DNA of 64,000 bases, from contig BBCA01000006.1 in the NCBI GenBank assembly GCA_001311805.1, forward strand, positions 21,771 through 85,770, given 5' to 3'. The translations under genes were made by a program, and so were the position numbers. The first letter of the stretch is position 1; the number at the start of each line of letters is the position of its first letter. Below, one piece after another: positions 1 to 10,521 of this stretch. This DNA comes from Lentibacillus juripiscarius JCM 12147. GTDB lineage: Bacteria > Bacillota > Bacilli > Bacillales_D > Amphibacillaceae. The notes under the pieces are model-generated. The model made no database searches, was not told the DNA's origin, and saw nothing but the letters and a program-made list of their open reading frames with translations.

Positions 1-56
1 ACGCTATAAATGGAGTTTTTATAACGTGTTAAATGATCGATTGTGTTTTAAAATTT

Positions 57-1587
57 TCACTGATCTAATTCCACTTTATTCAATGGTTCTTTCGCGGGTC
101 CTTCAATTACTTCACCTGTATAGGAATATCTTGATCCGTGGCATGGACAGTCCCATGTCCGGTCCCCTGCGTTCCAATTCACTTCACAACCAAGGTGCTT
201 GCAGGTTGTATCAACAGCATATAACGCATTATCCTTATCTTTATATACACCGGTACGTTTGCCATTAACACGTGTTACGGTGGCATCATCAGCCGAAAGA
301 TCCTTTACATTATCATTGGTATATTCAAGTTTTCCCTTTATCATATGTTTTGCAACATCGGTATTCATACGAGTGAATTTGCGGATGGCCGGATCGGCGT
401 GAAATCGTGACGGCGAATATAGCTCGGCATAGGAATTGTCTTTGTTTAAAATGCGATCACTAAGAATTTTCGCTGCGATGGTGCCGTTCGTCATCCCCCA
501 TTTGCGGTAACCGGTCGCGACAAAATATTATCCTCTTCCTTCGTGACCGGTCCAATGTAAGGAACCTTGTCCATTGTCGTTAAATCCTGGGCCGACCACC
601 TGTATACGTATTCGGATATACCGAATTGTTTTTCGGCATATTCCTGCAGCGCATCATAGTGATTCATCGTGGATTCACCCTGGCCGGTTTTATGATTCTC
701 TCCGCTAATCAGCCACAAATCTTCCCCATCCATCTTCGCCGAACGAATCGACCGTGTTGGTGATTCAGCGTTGATATACATGCCGCCCGGGAATGTTTCC
801 GGTGTTTTAACCGCAACAATATAAGCTCTTTCCGGATACATTCGTGCCGGATAAAATCCAGGAATATCATAAATGGATAATGGGAAGCCTGGATAATGTA
901 TTTGCAGGAAATTCGGTGCTCGTCTCTTGTAATAATTGCTGGATGCTTATTATATTCCACGTCTGTTGCTGTTGTCTGTTCGTATATTTCCAGACCATTA
1001 TTGACCGCTTCATTTACTAGCTGCTTCAAATATTTAAGCGGGTGAAATTGGGCCTGATCTCTCATGACTAATGCGGATTTTACTGGGATGTTCAATGGTA
1101 TGCTATCCTTTAGTTCCCCGGGGATATCAAGCTGTTCATACGCTTTCTTTTCCGTCTCCAGTTTAGAAAGATAGTTATCCGCATTTGTGAAAATGTATGC
1201 ATCCTCATTTTTATAATCGCAGGATATATCATGTTTGTTAATGGTATCTTCTATCAGCTGTTTTGCTTCCATGCAAGCCTGGTAATATAGAGATGCTTTA
1301 TCTGTACCAAAATGCTGGATAAGTTCGTCATAAATAATGCCATGTTGTGCGGTTATTTTTGCTGTGGTATGACCAGTGACACCGTTCAATATGTTTCCGG
1401 CGTCAATTAAAGTGACATTCAGACCCTGTTTTGTCAGCAGATAAGCTGCTGTTATACCGGTAATGCCCCCTCCAACAATTCCAACATCCGTTTTTACGGA
1501 TTTATCCAATTTTGGAAATGAGGGAACAGAAACCGATTCTCTCCAATAAGGTTCAGGAAATTGCGGAACATTCACGTTTGCCGCCAT
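57..1587 (-). CDS. FAD-dependent oxidoreductase with C-terminal Rieske domain (YhfW-like), frameshifted
   Basis: The N-terminus carries a Rossmann FAD fold (GIVGGGITGITAAYLL) typical of DadA/glycine oxidase-like amine oxidoreductases. The C-terminus has a Rieske [2Fe-2S] site, CKHLGC followed by CPCHGSRY. The span gives about 510 residues, the size of B. subtilis YhfW. The start is ATG at 1587, chosen for the GGGAGGA ribosome site just upstream; an earlier in-frame ATG at 1656 lacks one. Two frameshifts, near 860-890 and near 500-525, split it, but the protein continues in the next frame each time. It lies downstream of narI after a terminator, so probably has its own promoter. The substrate is not known; an electron-transfer oxidoreductase role follows from the family. 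Confidence 0.82.
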
Positions 1588-1668
1588 AAATATCATTCCT
1601 CCCATAAGTGCAATAAACGCACTTCTAGGATTATCCTGTTTTGCTGTTTTATGCACGGGAGAAAAAAT

Positions 1669-1698
1669 AAAAGAACTGAAAAGGGATTCAGTTCTTTT
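1669..1698 (-). terminator. Rho-independent terminator of the nar operon
   Basis: A 12-base inverted repeat, AAAAGAACTGAA and TTCAGTTCTTTT, with a 6-base loop directly after the narI stop on the minus strand. It separates narI from the Rieske oxidoreductase gene. Confidence 0.8.
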
Positions 1699-1707
1699 TG
1701 TTGGTGC

Positions 1708-2405
1708 TTATTTAATTTTTAAGTGTTTGTATTGGGACCGGGAGCGGTACTGCTGAGGTGCTCTGCCCGGATAGCTGACTGGCAAACTATAAAAATGAAT
1801 TAGCCGTGTGAATGGTATACTTGCGAATAACCCGAAGGCAGCGATGACATGTACCTTAAAAATCAATGGCACACTAGTCATCAGCTCGTATTTTGGCTGA
1901 AAGTAAAACAAACTTCTGAACCACGGTCCAATGGTTGTCCGGTATTCATATTCCACCACGGTTAAATTGTAAATAATCGACATATAAACGCCTAGCCCGG
2001 AAACAATCAGCAAAGCTATCACGGAAAAGAAATCAGCAACGTCGCATGGACACGTACCGGATCGATGACGATTTTCCGGATTAGCAAAATAATCAATCCA
2101 GCAACGACCATCAATCCCGCCAGGCCTCCGCCGTAAATTGCTCCAAAGTGATACAGGTGGTCTGATATGCCAAGCGCATGGTAAAACTCAATTGGTACCA
2201 CCATCCCCATGATATGCCCGATAAAACGCGAAAACAATTCCCCAGTGGAACAGTGGAGAGCCAAGCCGCAGCCATTTTTCTCGAAAAATTCTGTTGACGG
2301 GGCGGCCCAGGTTAATTGCCTGTAAGCGAAACGGTATATGAGTCCGAGGATCATGATTAAACCGGTGACGTAAGGAAAAATTACCCACCAAAAGATGTCA
2401 CTCAT
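1708..2405 (-). CDS. narI: Respiratory nitrate reductase gamma subunit NarI, frameshifted
   Basis: Membrane cytochrome b subunit of the NarGHI nitrate reductase; it takes electrons from menaquinol and passes them to NarH. Visible pieces match NarI in order: the first membrane helix (IFWWVIFPYVTGLIMIL), the segment FIGHIMGMVVPIEFYHALGI with candidate haem histidines, and a C-terminal helix pair (LIFKVHVIAAFGLFASIPFTRLIH). The span of 698 bases gives about 232 residues, normal for the family. There are frameshifts near 2280, 2222 and 2030; between the first two the expected WLRLGSPLFHWGIVFAF helix is read in another frame. It is the last gene of narGHJI, 60 bases after narJ. Confidence 0.9.
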
Positions 2406-2465
2406 ATCCTATTCCTCCCTTATTTTATAACGTCAGAACTAATAAATTAGCAAAAGAAGCTCTAT

Positions 2466-3106
2466 TCATGAACACACTGTAGTCCAGCGTAATGCACCAC
2501 GTTCATTATCCATACATAATAGGATATGGCAGTTCTTCCAAATCAGCTTCTTCCCGTTCGTACTCCAGCTTCTCCAATTCTTTTTTGTCGGCTGCGGGAA
2601 AACCGTATCCATTAATACGTGCAAAAACTGGCGGTACGGATTCCCTTCTGGCAGATTGCTCATTATCCGATGTATGGCTACAGCAAGCCTTCTTATCAGC
2701 CGGTCATTATCGCGGCTGTCAGGTGCAACGGATAGAAATTCCAGAAGCATTGGTATATAATCGGACAAATCTTCATCAATCCGCTCATAGCCTGCCTGAT
2801 TAATAATTTTTGCAATTTGATTAGTGCTGCACCACGTTTATTGCTGTCCCCGAGCTCATGGGCTGTCAAATACAGCCCATTTTTAGCTCGAAGGTCGAAT
2901 GTTGCTACATATACTTTCCGCAATTTTTTCGATCGTATAGTTCTTAAAAGCATTTACCGAGTGGGTCATTTCTTTTTTCAATTCAGATGATGTAATATCG
3001 CTCTCAATGCCATCCAGTATGTCATGAAGCTCATCAAAAATGTTTCTCCAGGGTATGCCAATAGTCGTGATCCAATGATCAATAATGCGCGATCCTGCTG
3101 TTCCAT
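2466..3106 (-). CDS. narJ: Nitrate reductase molybdenum cofactor assembly chaperone NarJ, frameshifted
   Basis: Cytoplasmic chaperone (TorD/NarJ family) that inserts molybdenum cofactor into NarG before membrane docking. The start is ATG at 3106, whose A is shared with the TAA of narH (TAATG), so translation is coupled. The N-terminus MEQQDRALLIIGSRLLAYPG has the usual NarJ opening (LL.YP). The frame is lost near 3030, regained for a segment near 2950-2760, and shifted again near 2750. About 640 bases correspond to roughly 190-210 residues. Identification rests mainly on position between narH and narI plus this N-terminus, because the broken frames obscure the rest. Confidence 0.8.
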
Positions 3107-4643
3107 TATTCTTTACCCCCAGATGTAAATGTCACCATTTCTCCTGGAGACGTCTTTCTTCCGGATGCATACGTCGTCAGGCCTTCTGGCGGTGCTAAAT
3201 CTTCCAGGCTGCAGGCACCTTGTTCATAATACAGATCATCATCCATCTCCCTGCGTCCGGTCGGGATGACAAATCGTTCATTATATTTGGCGACACCCAA
3301 AAGCCGTGCCATGTCCTCTATTTCTTCTGGATCTGTTCCTGCCTCTTTCAGCAATTCGCTCTGTCTGAACGCATCCACACCACCGACGGTTTTTCCGCGC
3401 ATATATACCCGCATGGCCGTTAGTTTCAGCAATACTTTGCGGATGACTTTTGTGTCGCCGGCTGCAAGAATCGATGCCAGGTATTGAACAGGAATCCGCA
3501 TTTGATCGACAGCTGGTATGTAGCCGTCTGTGCTTAAATCTTCTTCATTCGTAATATGGTTCATGATTGGGCTAAGTGGCGGCACGTACCAGACCATTGG
3601 CAGTGTCCGGTATTCCGGGTGCAGCGGCAGCGCAATTTTCCATTTCATTGCCATTTTGTATACTGGTGAATTTTGCGCCCCTTCAATCCATTCATCATTA
3701 ATTCCCGCTTTCCTTGCTTCTTCGATGACTTCAGGATCAAATGGATCGAGAAAGACGGATAATTGTGCTTCATACAAGTCTTGCGGATCCTCCACTGATG
3801 CCGCTTCTTTTACTTTGTCCGCGTCATACAGAACGACACCGATATAGCGGATTCTGCCAACACAGGTTTCTGAACATATGGTTGGCAAGCCAGCTTCTGT
3901 CCGCGGATAGCAGAAATTACATTTTTCAGCTTTATGTGTATTCCAATTGTAATACACTTTATGGTACGGACAGCCGCTCATGCAGAAGCGCCAGCCGCGG
4001 CATGCTTCCTGGTCCACCAGAACAATTCCGTCCTCATCCCGTTTGTATAGTGCACCAGAAGGACAAGATGCAACACATGATGGGTTCAGGCAATGTTCAC
4101 AGATCCTTGGCAGATACATCATAAACGTTTTTCATATTCCAGTGAAATGTGTTCCTGCAGTTTTTCAACGGTTGGATCCTGTGAAACAGTTTCTGTTCCC
4201 CCTGCCAGGTCATCATCCCAGTTTGATCCCCATTCAGGCTTGTCAATATATTCACCCGTAATCATCGACTGCGGACGTGCCACAGGCAGATTTTCACTCT
4301 TTGGGCTGTCGATCAAGTGCTGATAATCGTAGGTCCAAGGTTCATAATAGTCCTCCATGGTAGCCATGTCAGGGTTGTAAAAGATATTCATAAGCTTGGA
4401 AATTGGTCCGCCGGCTTTCAGCTGCAATTTGCCGTTTTTCAGGATCCATCCACCTTTAAAGCGTTCCGTATCTTCCCAGCGTTTCGGGTAGCCGGTTCCC
4501 GGACGGGTTTCTACGTTATTGAACCACATATATTCCGTTCCGGGCCGGTTTGTCCATGTGTTCTTACACGTTACAGAACAAGTGTGGCAGCCGATACATT
4601 TATCCAAGTGCATAACCATTGCTACTTGCGCTTTAATTCTCAA
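3106..4643 (-). CDS. narH: Respiratory nitrate reductase beta subunit NarH, one frameshift
   Basis: Iron-sulfur subunit linking NarI haems to NarG. Four cysteine clusters are visible: CIGCHTCSVTCK at the N-terminus, CEHCLNPSCVASCP, CRGWRFCMSGCPYHK (the tryptophan in this one is typical of the [3Fe-4S] cluster of NarH) and CNFCYPRTEAGLPTICSETC. A single frameshift near 4120 separates an N-terminal part from the rest; the sequence joins as YEKTF-MMYLPRICEHC. The span is 512 codons, close to the usual 490-510. The start ATG at 4643 overlaps the end of narG by 11 bases, and the stop overlaps narJ by one base. Confidence 0.93.
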
Positions 4644-7600
4644 GCCAATCTACCTCCTTCAAAGCTCTGATGACCGCGATTGTATCCCGCTGATGACCGG
4701 TTGGACCATAATAGTTAAACCCATAACTTAACTGGGAGTAACCACCGATCATATGTGTTCCTTTCAGCGTAACCCTGGTCACACTGTTATGGGTTCCGCC
4801 CCGTCTTTTGCCGCCATTTTTACTGATGGATGTAGCAGGAACACCAAGTGTACGGTCCTGTGCGTGGTACATATACGCCATCCCTTTTGGTATGCGGTAG
4901 GTGACAACCACCCGCGCAGCAATAGCCCCATTCCGGTTGTATACTTCGACAAAATCATTGTCTTTCAGTCCGATCGAAGCAGCATCGTCTTCGTTCATCC
5001 AAATCGTCTGCCAGCCTCTGAACAATTGAGACATATGGGTAGTGTCTGTAAACATCGTATGGATGCCCCATTTTTGGTGTGGTGTCAAATACCTTACCGT
5101 AATGGACTTGTTTTCATTTTCCTCCACACCTTCCTCTTTTTTAAGGAATGGTCCATGTCTTAGTGGCGGCAGATAAAGCGGCAGTCCTTCCCCATAATCA
5201 AGCATCACTTCATGATCAAGGTAGAAACTTTGTCTTCCTGTCAGCGTTCTCCATGGAATATTGTATTCCACATTTACGGTGAACGGTGAGTACCGTCGAT
5301 GGTCTTTTTCCAAACCACTCCATACCGGTGTTGAAATAGCATTGCGCGGCTGAATGCTCAAATCACGCAATGTATGGTCCTCTTCTGCACGCGGTTTGGC
5401 AATTTCCTCCAGTTTTTGGCCTGTTTTGGCCTCCAGTGACTTCCACCCGGCAACAGCTCGCTTACCGTTTGTGGCACCGGACATTAATAGAACGGCATTA
5501 ATGGCCTGTTCATCTGTATATAGATCAGGATTCCCTTTTCCAATGCCTTCCCGTTTGGATTTGCCGAGCGTCCGCCCAATTCGTCGTATACTTCTTCACC
5601 AGGGATGGTAACCCCTTTGCCGCCGTAGCCATTTTTAATCAGCGGGCCAACCGTCGTCATTTTTTGATAGACGTTTGGAAAATCACGTTCGACGACCTTC
5701 AGACTTGGCATCGTTTTACCAGGAATAGCTTCCGTTTCACCTTTACGCCAATCTTTAACCTTACCCATTGCTTGGGCGATTTCACCAGGCGAGTCGTGTC
5801 CGAGCGGCGATGCTACAAGTTCCTCTGTCTTTGGAAGATGTTTTTCCGCAAGCTCTGAGAAAACTTTACTAATTTCCCTGAAGGTGTTCCAATCACTCTT
5901 CGCTTCCCATGGTGGTGTAATGGCTGCGTTGAACGGATGCACGAACGGATGCAAGTCTGTACTGCTGATATCGTTCTTCTCATACCATGTCGCTGCGGGA
6001 AGCACGATGTCAGAAAACAATCCGGAACTTGTCATGCGGAAGTCGACACTGACGAGCAAATCCGCTTTTCCTGTAGGAGCTTCTCCTTCGGTATTAACCG
6101 TTTCCGGCTGCCATGAATTTTCCGGTTCTGCCAGTACCTGGTTGTCACCACCGACCAAGTGCTTGACAAAGAATTCGTGTCCTTTCCCGCTGTCACCAAG
6201 CAGATTGGAGCGCCAATTGAAAAATACCCGCGGGAAGTTTCTTGGATCGTCCGGATGTTCAATAGCCCAATCAATCTCGTTATCTTTTATCCGGCCAACG
6301 ACATCATCTATAATCTCTTGTTCGGTCTGTGCTCCTCTATCACGGCTCTCTTTGACCAGATCAATAGAGTTTTGTGAAAACTGCGGATACGAAGGGAGCC
6401 ATCCCAGTCTTGCTGCTAATGCATTCAAATCAGCCGGGTGCATGTCATTATACTTGCTGCCCCATTCTGTTTTTTCTGCATCATCTGGTATGCTTTCATA
6501 ACGGAACTGATCGGTCACAAAATAGAAATAAGAAGTTCCGTTCTGGTGGCGCGGGGCTTTCTGCCAGTCACCGGCAAAGGCAACCTGCTGCCAGCCTTCC
6601 TGCGGGCGCACTTTCTCCTGGCCGACATAGTGGGCCCAGCCACCACCGTTTACACCCTGTGAACCTGTCAGTAATACGAGATTTAAAATAGCCCGGTAAA
6701 TCTGATCACTATGGAACCAATGGTTTGTTCCGCCGCCCATGGCAATCATTGATTTTCCTTTTGTACGTTCGGCATTGTCGGCAAATTCACGTGCAACTTT
6801 GATGACATGGTTTTGTTAACGCCTGTGATGGATTCCTGCCATGCCGGTGTATATGGTTTCGGATCATCATAATCAGACGGATAATCCCCAGGCAGGCCGC
6901 GGTCAATGCCCGTATGCGCCATCATCAGGTCATAGACAGTTGTTACTTTTACACGGTTGCCATCCGTATCCTGTATTTCTCTGACAGGTACACCGCGTTT
7001 GACAATATCCCCTTCTGTTTCTGCAAAATAAGGAAAGCTTACTGTCACAGCCTCATCATGACGATCGATGAAGCTAAGTTCGGGATCGATGAAGCTACCA
7101 TCTTCTTTATCCAGCTGGAGGTTCCAATTGCTTTCACCATCCCAGCGGAATCCCATACTTCCGTTTGGTGCTTCTAATGTATCAGTGCCAGAGTCCCAAA
7201 CGAGTGTCTTCCATTCACCCAGTTCGTGGTCGTCATTCAAATCAGACGCGCGGAGGAACCGGTCACTGCGGTACTCTCCATCTTGTTCGCTCAGGGTTAC
7301 CAAATATGGCAAGTCAGTATATTTTTTGCGTAATCTGTAAAGTAAGGCGTTTCTTTATCGACATAAAACTCTTTTAAAATAACATGGGTCATGGCCATTG
7401 CAAGTGCTGCATCTGTGCCGGCACGGGCTGGCAGCCAAATATCGGCGAATTTTTCATATTCCGCGTAATCCGGGCTGACTCCGACGACTTTTGTCCCATT
7501 GTATCTTGCTTCGACCATGAAGTGAGCATCCGGTGTCCGGGTCTGCGGCAGATTGGTACCCCAGATAATGAAGTACTTGGAGTTATACCAGTCGGCACTT

Positions 7601-8327
7601 TCCGGAACATCTGTCTGTTCTCCCCATACTTGCGGTGAAGCCGGCGGCAAGTCTGCATACCAATCATAAAAGCTTAAAATGGTGCCGCCGATCAGCGACA
7701 GGAAGCGTGTGCCGGAAGAATAGCTGATCATAGACATGGCCGGTATCGGACTGAAGCCTGCGACACGGTCCGGCCCATATTTTGGATGGTATGGATAGAA
7801 GCGCTGGCAATCATTTCACTCATGTCCCGCCATGTTGCACGGACAAAGCCACCTTTACCGCGAGCCTGGACATATTGGGCACGTTTTTCGGGTGTGCTGA
7901 CAATATTCTGCCATGCTTCGACAGGATCGCTTCCAGCTTCGCGTTCTTCTTTCCACAACGCATACAAATCACTGCGGACATATGGGTATTTCACCCGTAT
8001 CGGACTGTACGTATACCATGAAAAACTGGCACCTCTTGGACAGCCACGTGGTTCATATTCCGGGAAGTCATCCCCTGTACTTGGATAGTCGGTCTGCTGC
8101 GTTTCCGAAGTAATAATGCCATCCTTCACATAAATTTTCCAGCTGCATGAGCCTGTGCAATTGACACCATGTGTGGACCGGACAACTTTATCGTGCTGCC
8201 AGCGTCTTCGGTAGATATCTTCTGAATCACGGGGACGAGTACTCTCTTCTGTCCAGCCCTCATTGATGCGAGTTCCGGCTTTTACGTGTTTCAAGGTTTC
8301 AAATAGTTTATTTCTATTCTTTTTCAC
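4633..8327 (-). CDS. narG: Respiratory nitrate reductase alpha subunit NarG, several frameshifts
   Basis: Molybdopterin catalytic subunit reducing nitrate to nitrite on the cytoplasmic side. The N-terminal segment RSTHGVNCTGSCSWKIYVKDG holds the cluster and cofactor region, followed by YPSTG and FEPRGCPRGASFSWY-like motifs, GGGTNHWFHSDQIYRAILNL, and the C-terminal LSYGFNYYGPTGHQRD with a final KEVDWLEN. Total length of about 1231 codons matches Bacillus NarG. Start: GTG at 8327 with GGAGGTGG 5 bases upstream, better than the further upstream frame, which overlaps the preceding gene. Frameshifts lie near 7765, 7320, 6810 and 5540, each rejoined by conserved sequence. A 21-base direct duplication at 7063-7097 repeats SFID in a surface loop. 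Confidence 0.95.
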
Positions 8328-8601
8328 TTGTGCCACCTCCCTGATGGGTTGCCTCAACTGGATTAAATCGTTCCCCCAAGATTTTGAAGCTACCACTTCC
8401 TGCTTCCATTTCTTCCAGGAAAATTTTCAGGCTGGGAGCATTGGAAGCCACAAGTATTAATCGTTCCAATGTATCGTACTCTTTTATGTCATAGATGGAT
8501 TCGATGATTTTGGGAGGGATTTCACCGAACCGCATTTTTAAAATCGCCAATAAATCTTCCCGATCCTGTACATTATTTGCTTCATCTTCAAACATGAACA
8601 T
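8314..8601 (-). CDS. Small unknown protein upstream of narG
   Basis: A 95-residue acidic protein read in one clean frame, with AAGGAGT 9 bases before its ATG. It overlaps the narG start by 14 bases, so the two are probably translationally coupled. The central part, LLAILKMRFGEIPPKIIESI, followed by an EYDTLERLILVASNAPSLK helix, weakly recalls the C-terminal helical motif of DUF4351 proteins; I cannot confirm that. No membrane segment or metal motif is seen. It belongs to the nitrate reductase operon by position, between the hemerythrin-like gene and narG. Function unknown. Confidence 0.75.
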   Translation of the reverse strand: MFMFEDEANNVQDREDLLAILKMRFGEIPPKIIESIYDIKEYDTLERLILVASNAPSLKIFLEEMEAGSGSFKILGERFNPVEATHQGGGTSEKE

Positions 8602-8621
8602 GACACATACACTCCTTTGTG

Positions 8622-8945
8622 CTATGGTTTCATCATTCGGTAGTAATCAGCAATCATCACTTCTTTGCAGGACTCCCCAACTTCTTCAATGAACGCCGTC
8701 AATTCTGTGTCAAAGCTTTGAAGGGACTTGACGGAAAACGATTGAGCCTTCTGATGAGCATAGTTATCCCCATAATAAAGGATGATCTTATACCCGGATG
8801 CTTCTTTAACAGCATTCGCCTGAATATCATACGGATGGATGTTATAACGATCTTCCAGCTCCGTTGTTATAAAGCTGTACAATTCCGGAAGTATGACACG
8901 AAGCGACCGTTCTTTCCCGGTTGATGCTTGTTCAGAATGCAACAT
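8622..8945 (-). CDS. Small unknown protein of the nar operon leader
   Basis: A 107-residue protein in an uninterrupted frame. A strong ribosome site (GGGAGGTGAAGC) precedes the ATG. It starts 26 bases after the hemerythrin-like gene and ends 20 bases before the next small gene, so all are one transcript. The sequence is mixed alpha/beta (YNIHPYDIQANAVKEASGYK, then KIILYYGDNYAHQKAQSF) with no membrane segment and no cysteine pair. I do not recognise the family. The neighbourhood suggests a part in nitrate respiration, its regulation or nitric oxide handling, which is inference only. Confidence 0.75.
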   Translation of the reverse strand: MLHSEQASTGKERSLRVILPELYSFITTELEDRYNIHPYDIQANAVKEASGYKIILYYGDNYAHQKAQSFSVKSLQSFDTELTAFIEEVGESCKEVMIADYYRMMKP

Positions 8946-8971
8946 GCTTCACCTCCCAGTGATGTATTATT

Positions 8972-9388
8972 TTAATGCTCCGGCAAAACATCCAATTCTT
9001 TTTGATTATGCAATTCATCAACAATAATTAATGAATGGAAACGCTGCACCACCCCGCCGGTTACCCCGAATTCGGGCAGTAACCGTTTGATTTCAGCGAC
9101 CAGCAGCCGCAGCAAATCGTGATCACGTGTCAATGCAACAATGTCATCCTTCATATCCGGATTTTCCTTCACCAGATCTTTATATAAACCTTCTTCCTCT
9201 GAACTAGCGTGGGCAAGGGTTCTTGTCTCCCATTGTTCGACAAGCACATATGCTAATTCCATTGCCTTTTCCTGCTGACTGTTATCGGCAAGTTTTTCGA
9301 GCATGTTTGTTAGCTCGATTGCTTCGTTTAATGCTGCTTCATGTATGGCAGCATGACTGTCGGCACGTTTCAAAGCTGGACCTGACAT
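8972..9388 (-). CDS. Hemerythrin-like HHE domain protein
   Basis: A 138-residue, almost all-helical protein with histidine/acidic spacing of the hemerythrin HHE fold: ADSHAAIHEAALNE near the N-terminus, LAHASSEEEGLYKDL, LTRDHDLLRLLV, and RFHSLIIVDELHNQKE near the C-terminus. Such domains bind a di-iron centre and handle O2, nitric oxide or iron, as in Ric/YtfE-type proteins. It is the first gene after the FNR-type box and starts with AGGAGTG upstream. Nitric oxide and oxygen chemistry would fit a nitrate respiration operon. The frame is intact. I infer a di-iron site from motif spacing; exact ligands need an alignment. Confidence 0.8.
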   Translation of the reverse strand: MSGPALKRADSHAAIHEAALNEAIELTNMLEKLADNSQQEKAMELAYVLVEQWETRTLAHASSEEEGLYKDLVKENPDMKDDIVALTRDHDLLRLLVAEIKRLLPEFGVTGGVVQRFHSLIIVDELHNQKELDVLPEH

Positions 9389-9534
9389 TTTTAATCACTC
9401 CTATGCTTTGGTCTTTCAAAGATTAATAGATAAGGCAGGCTGACATTCGTTCTTATTTGTACCATCCGTCAGCCCGTCATTTAATCGGAATTTACTTCCT
9501 TTATTTTTTCAGCATATCACGCCTATTAACCTCT

Positions 9535-9582
9535 CACAATTCTTATATGGCGAATGTTAGTCAAAATGTGATAATTATCACG
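9535..9582 (-). promoter_or_regulatory. FNR-type operator and promoter of the nar operon
   Basis: TGTGATAATTATCACG at 9567-9582 fits the FNR/CRP-family consensus TGTGA-N6-TCACA, with a perfect inner dyad GTGATAATTATCAC. On the minus strand a candidate -10 TATAAG (complement of 9542-9547) lies about 30 bases downstream of the dyad centre, close to the spacing of a class II FNR-activated promoter. The rest of the 9389-9720 gap holds only the start of the divergent acylphosphatase transcript. Activation under oxygen limitation is inferred from the match to Bacillus Fnr sites. Confidence 0.75.
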
Positions 9583-9720
9583 AAATCCTGGTAACAGTTT
9601 TGTCGAAATAATTTTCTTGACATAGGATGACGAGTTTTGTTAAGAAGGAAAATGGTATGTTTAAGAATACATTATGTGGCTATATATACGAATAGCGAGA
9701 AAATAAAGGAGACGGTAGGA

Positions 9721-9990
9721 ATGTTAGCACATGTCATTGTCAGCGGCCGTGTTCAGGGTGTAGGGTTTAGGTTTTCAGCCCAGCAGCAGGCCAGGAGGCA
9801 TCATTTGAATGGTTGGGTTCAAAATAAAGCAAACGGTACCGTGGAATTGGAAGTGGAAGGTGATGAAGAGCAGGTCCATACTTTTCTCCAGGCATTGAAA
9901 AAAGGATTCAGCCCGTTTATTCACGTGGACAATATGGAAGTAGATTTAGACCAGAAAGATAAAGGTTTCAAGGATTTCTCCATCAAATGA
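9721..9990 (+). CDS. acyP: Acylphosphatase
   Basis: An 89-residue enzyme hydrolysing acyl phosphates. The catalytic loop is visible as VSGRVQGVGFRF (conserved Arg binding phosphate), with NGWVQNKANGTVELEVEG carrying the catalytic Asn. Start ATG at 9721 has AAGGAGACGGTAGGA immediately upstream; the frame is open further 5' from 9637, but without a ribosome site. It is a single-gene unit transcribed away from the nar operon and ends before a bidirectional hairpin. Confidence 0.92.
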   Translation: MLAHVIVSGRVQGVGFRFSAQQQARRHHLNGWVQNKANGTVELEVEGDEEQVHTFLQALKKGFSPFIHVDNMEVDLDQKDKGFKDFSIK

Positions 9991-10037
9991 AACTTCATTC
10001 AGTGGGGGTATGACAGCCCGTTAATGCGTGATAAAAT

Positions 10038-10067
10038 AAGAACCGCCGGCAGCATGCAGCGGTTCTT
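10038..10067. terminator. Bidirectional terminator between acyP and ferredoxin
   Basis: A perfect 9-base inverted repeat, AAGAACCGC and GCGGTTCTT, with a 12-base loop, lying between two converging genes. Confidence 0.7.
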
Positions 10068-10085
10068 GTTCTCATCGCTTCTGCG

Positions 10086-10325
10086 CTAGCGGTTCTCGAA
10101 AAATTGGCGGTTTAATTCGGTATATTTACTTTCTTCTTCCGGTACTTCATCTTCCATATAAATGGCCTCGACCGGGCAAACCGCTTCACATGCACCACAA
10201 TCGATGCAAATATCAGGATCAATATAGAACATATCTTTGCCTTCTTCTATACAGTCTACAGGACAAACTTCTACGCATTCCCCTGATTTTTCATTTATGC
10301 AAGGTGATGTTATGACAAAAGCCAA
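10086..10325 (-). CDS. fer: Ferredoxin, 7Fe or 8Fe bacterial type
   Basis: A 79-residue electron carrier with two iron-sulfur clusters. The first half has Cys8, Cys16 and CPVDC, spaced CINEKSGECVEVCPVDC; the second half has the classic CIDCGACEAVCP. The wide first spacing is like the 3Fe-4S/4Fe-4S ferredoxins of Bacillus. The tail is acidic (EDEVPEEESKY). The frame is intact, with GGAGGAA in front of the ATG. It is a single gene facing acyP. It supplies low-potential electrons, but the partner is not shown by context. Confidence 0.9.
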   Translation of the reverse strand: MAFVITSPCINEKSGECVEVCPVDCIEEGKDMFYIDPDICIDCGACEAVCPVEAIYMEDEVPEEESKYTELNRQFFENR

Positions 10326-10370
10326 GCTAATTCCTCCTTCAGATTAGGGACAAATCATTCATTATAGGGG

Positions 10371-10411
10371 TTGTTCAAAAAGTCCGGGTTATCTACTTTT
10401 TGAACACGCAC
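10371..10411. repeat. Minimal copy of the GTTCAAAAAG-bounded repeat
   Basis: An 11-base perfect inverted repeat, GTTCAAAAAGT at 10373-10383 and ACTTTTTGAAC at 10395-10405, flanked by TTGTTC and CACGCACTT. The same outer sequences bound the longer element at 44518-44737, so this looks like an internally deleted copy. It can also form a hairpin in front of the M14 peptidase gene. Confidence 0.7.
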
Positions 10412-10521
10412 TTATACAAGTATATTACAGAATTTTGTCTGCAGATTCAAGTGTTGGAGCACATTCCTGGGCGTTTATACATACCATTTACTATCGGATT
10501 CATATGAAGGAGAGGTTATGT

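Noticed and set aside
5884..6501. 205-codon open frame opposite narG
   Set aside because: Lies wholly inside narG on the other strand, whose protein is strongly conserved; no ribosome site.
57..8327. Decayed nitrate reductase operon (pseudogenes)
   Set aside because: The same density of frameshifts is found in essential genes elsewhere in the window, and lengths and motifs are all kept, so sequence error is the simpler reading.
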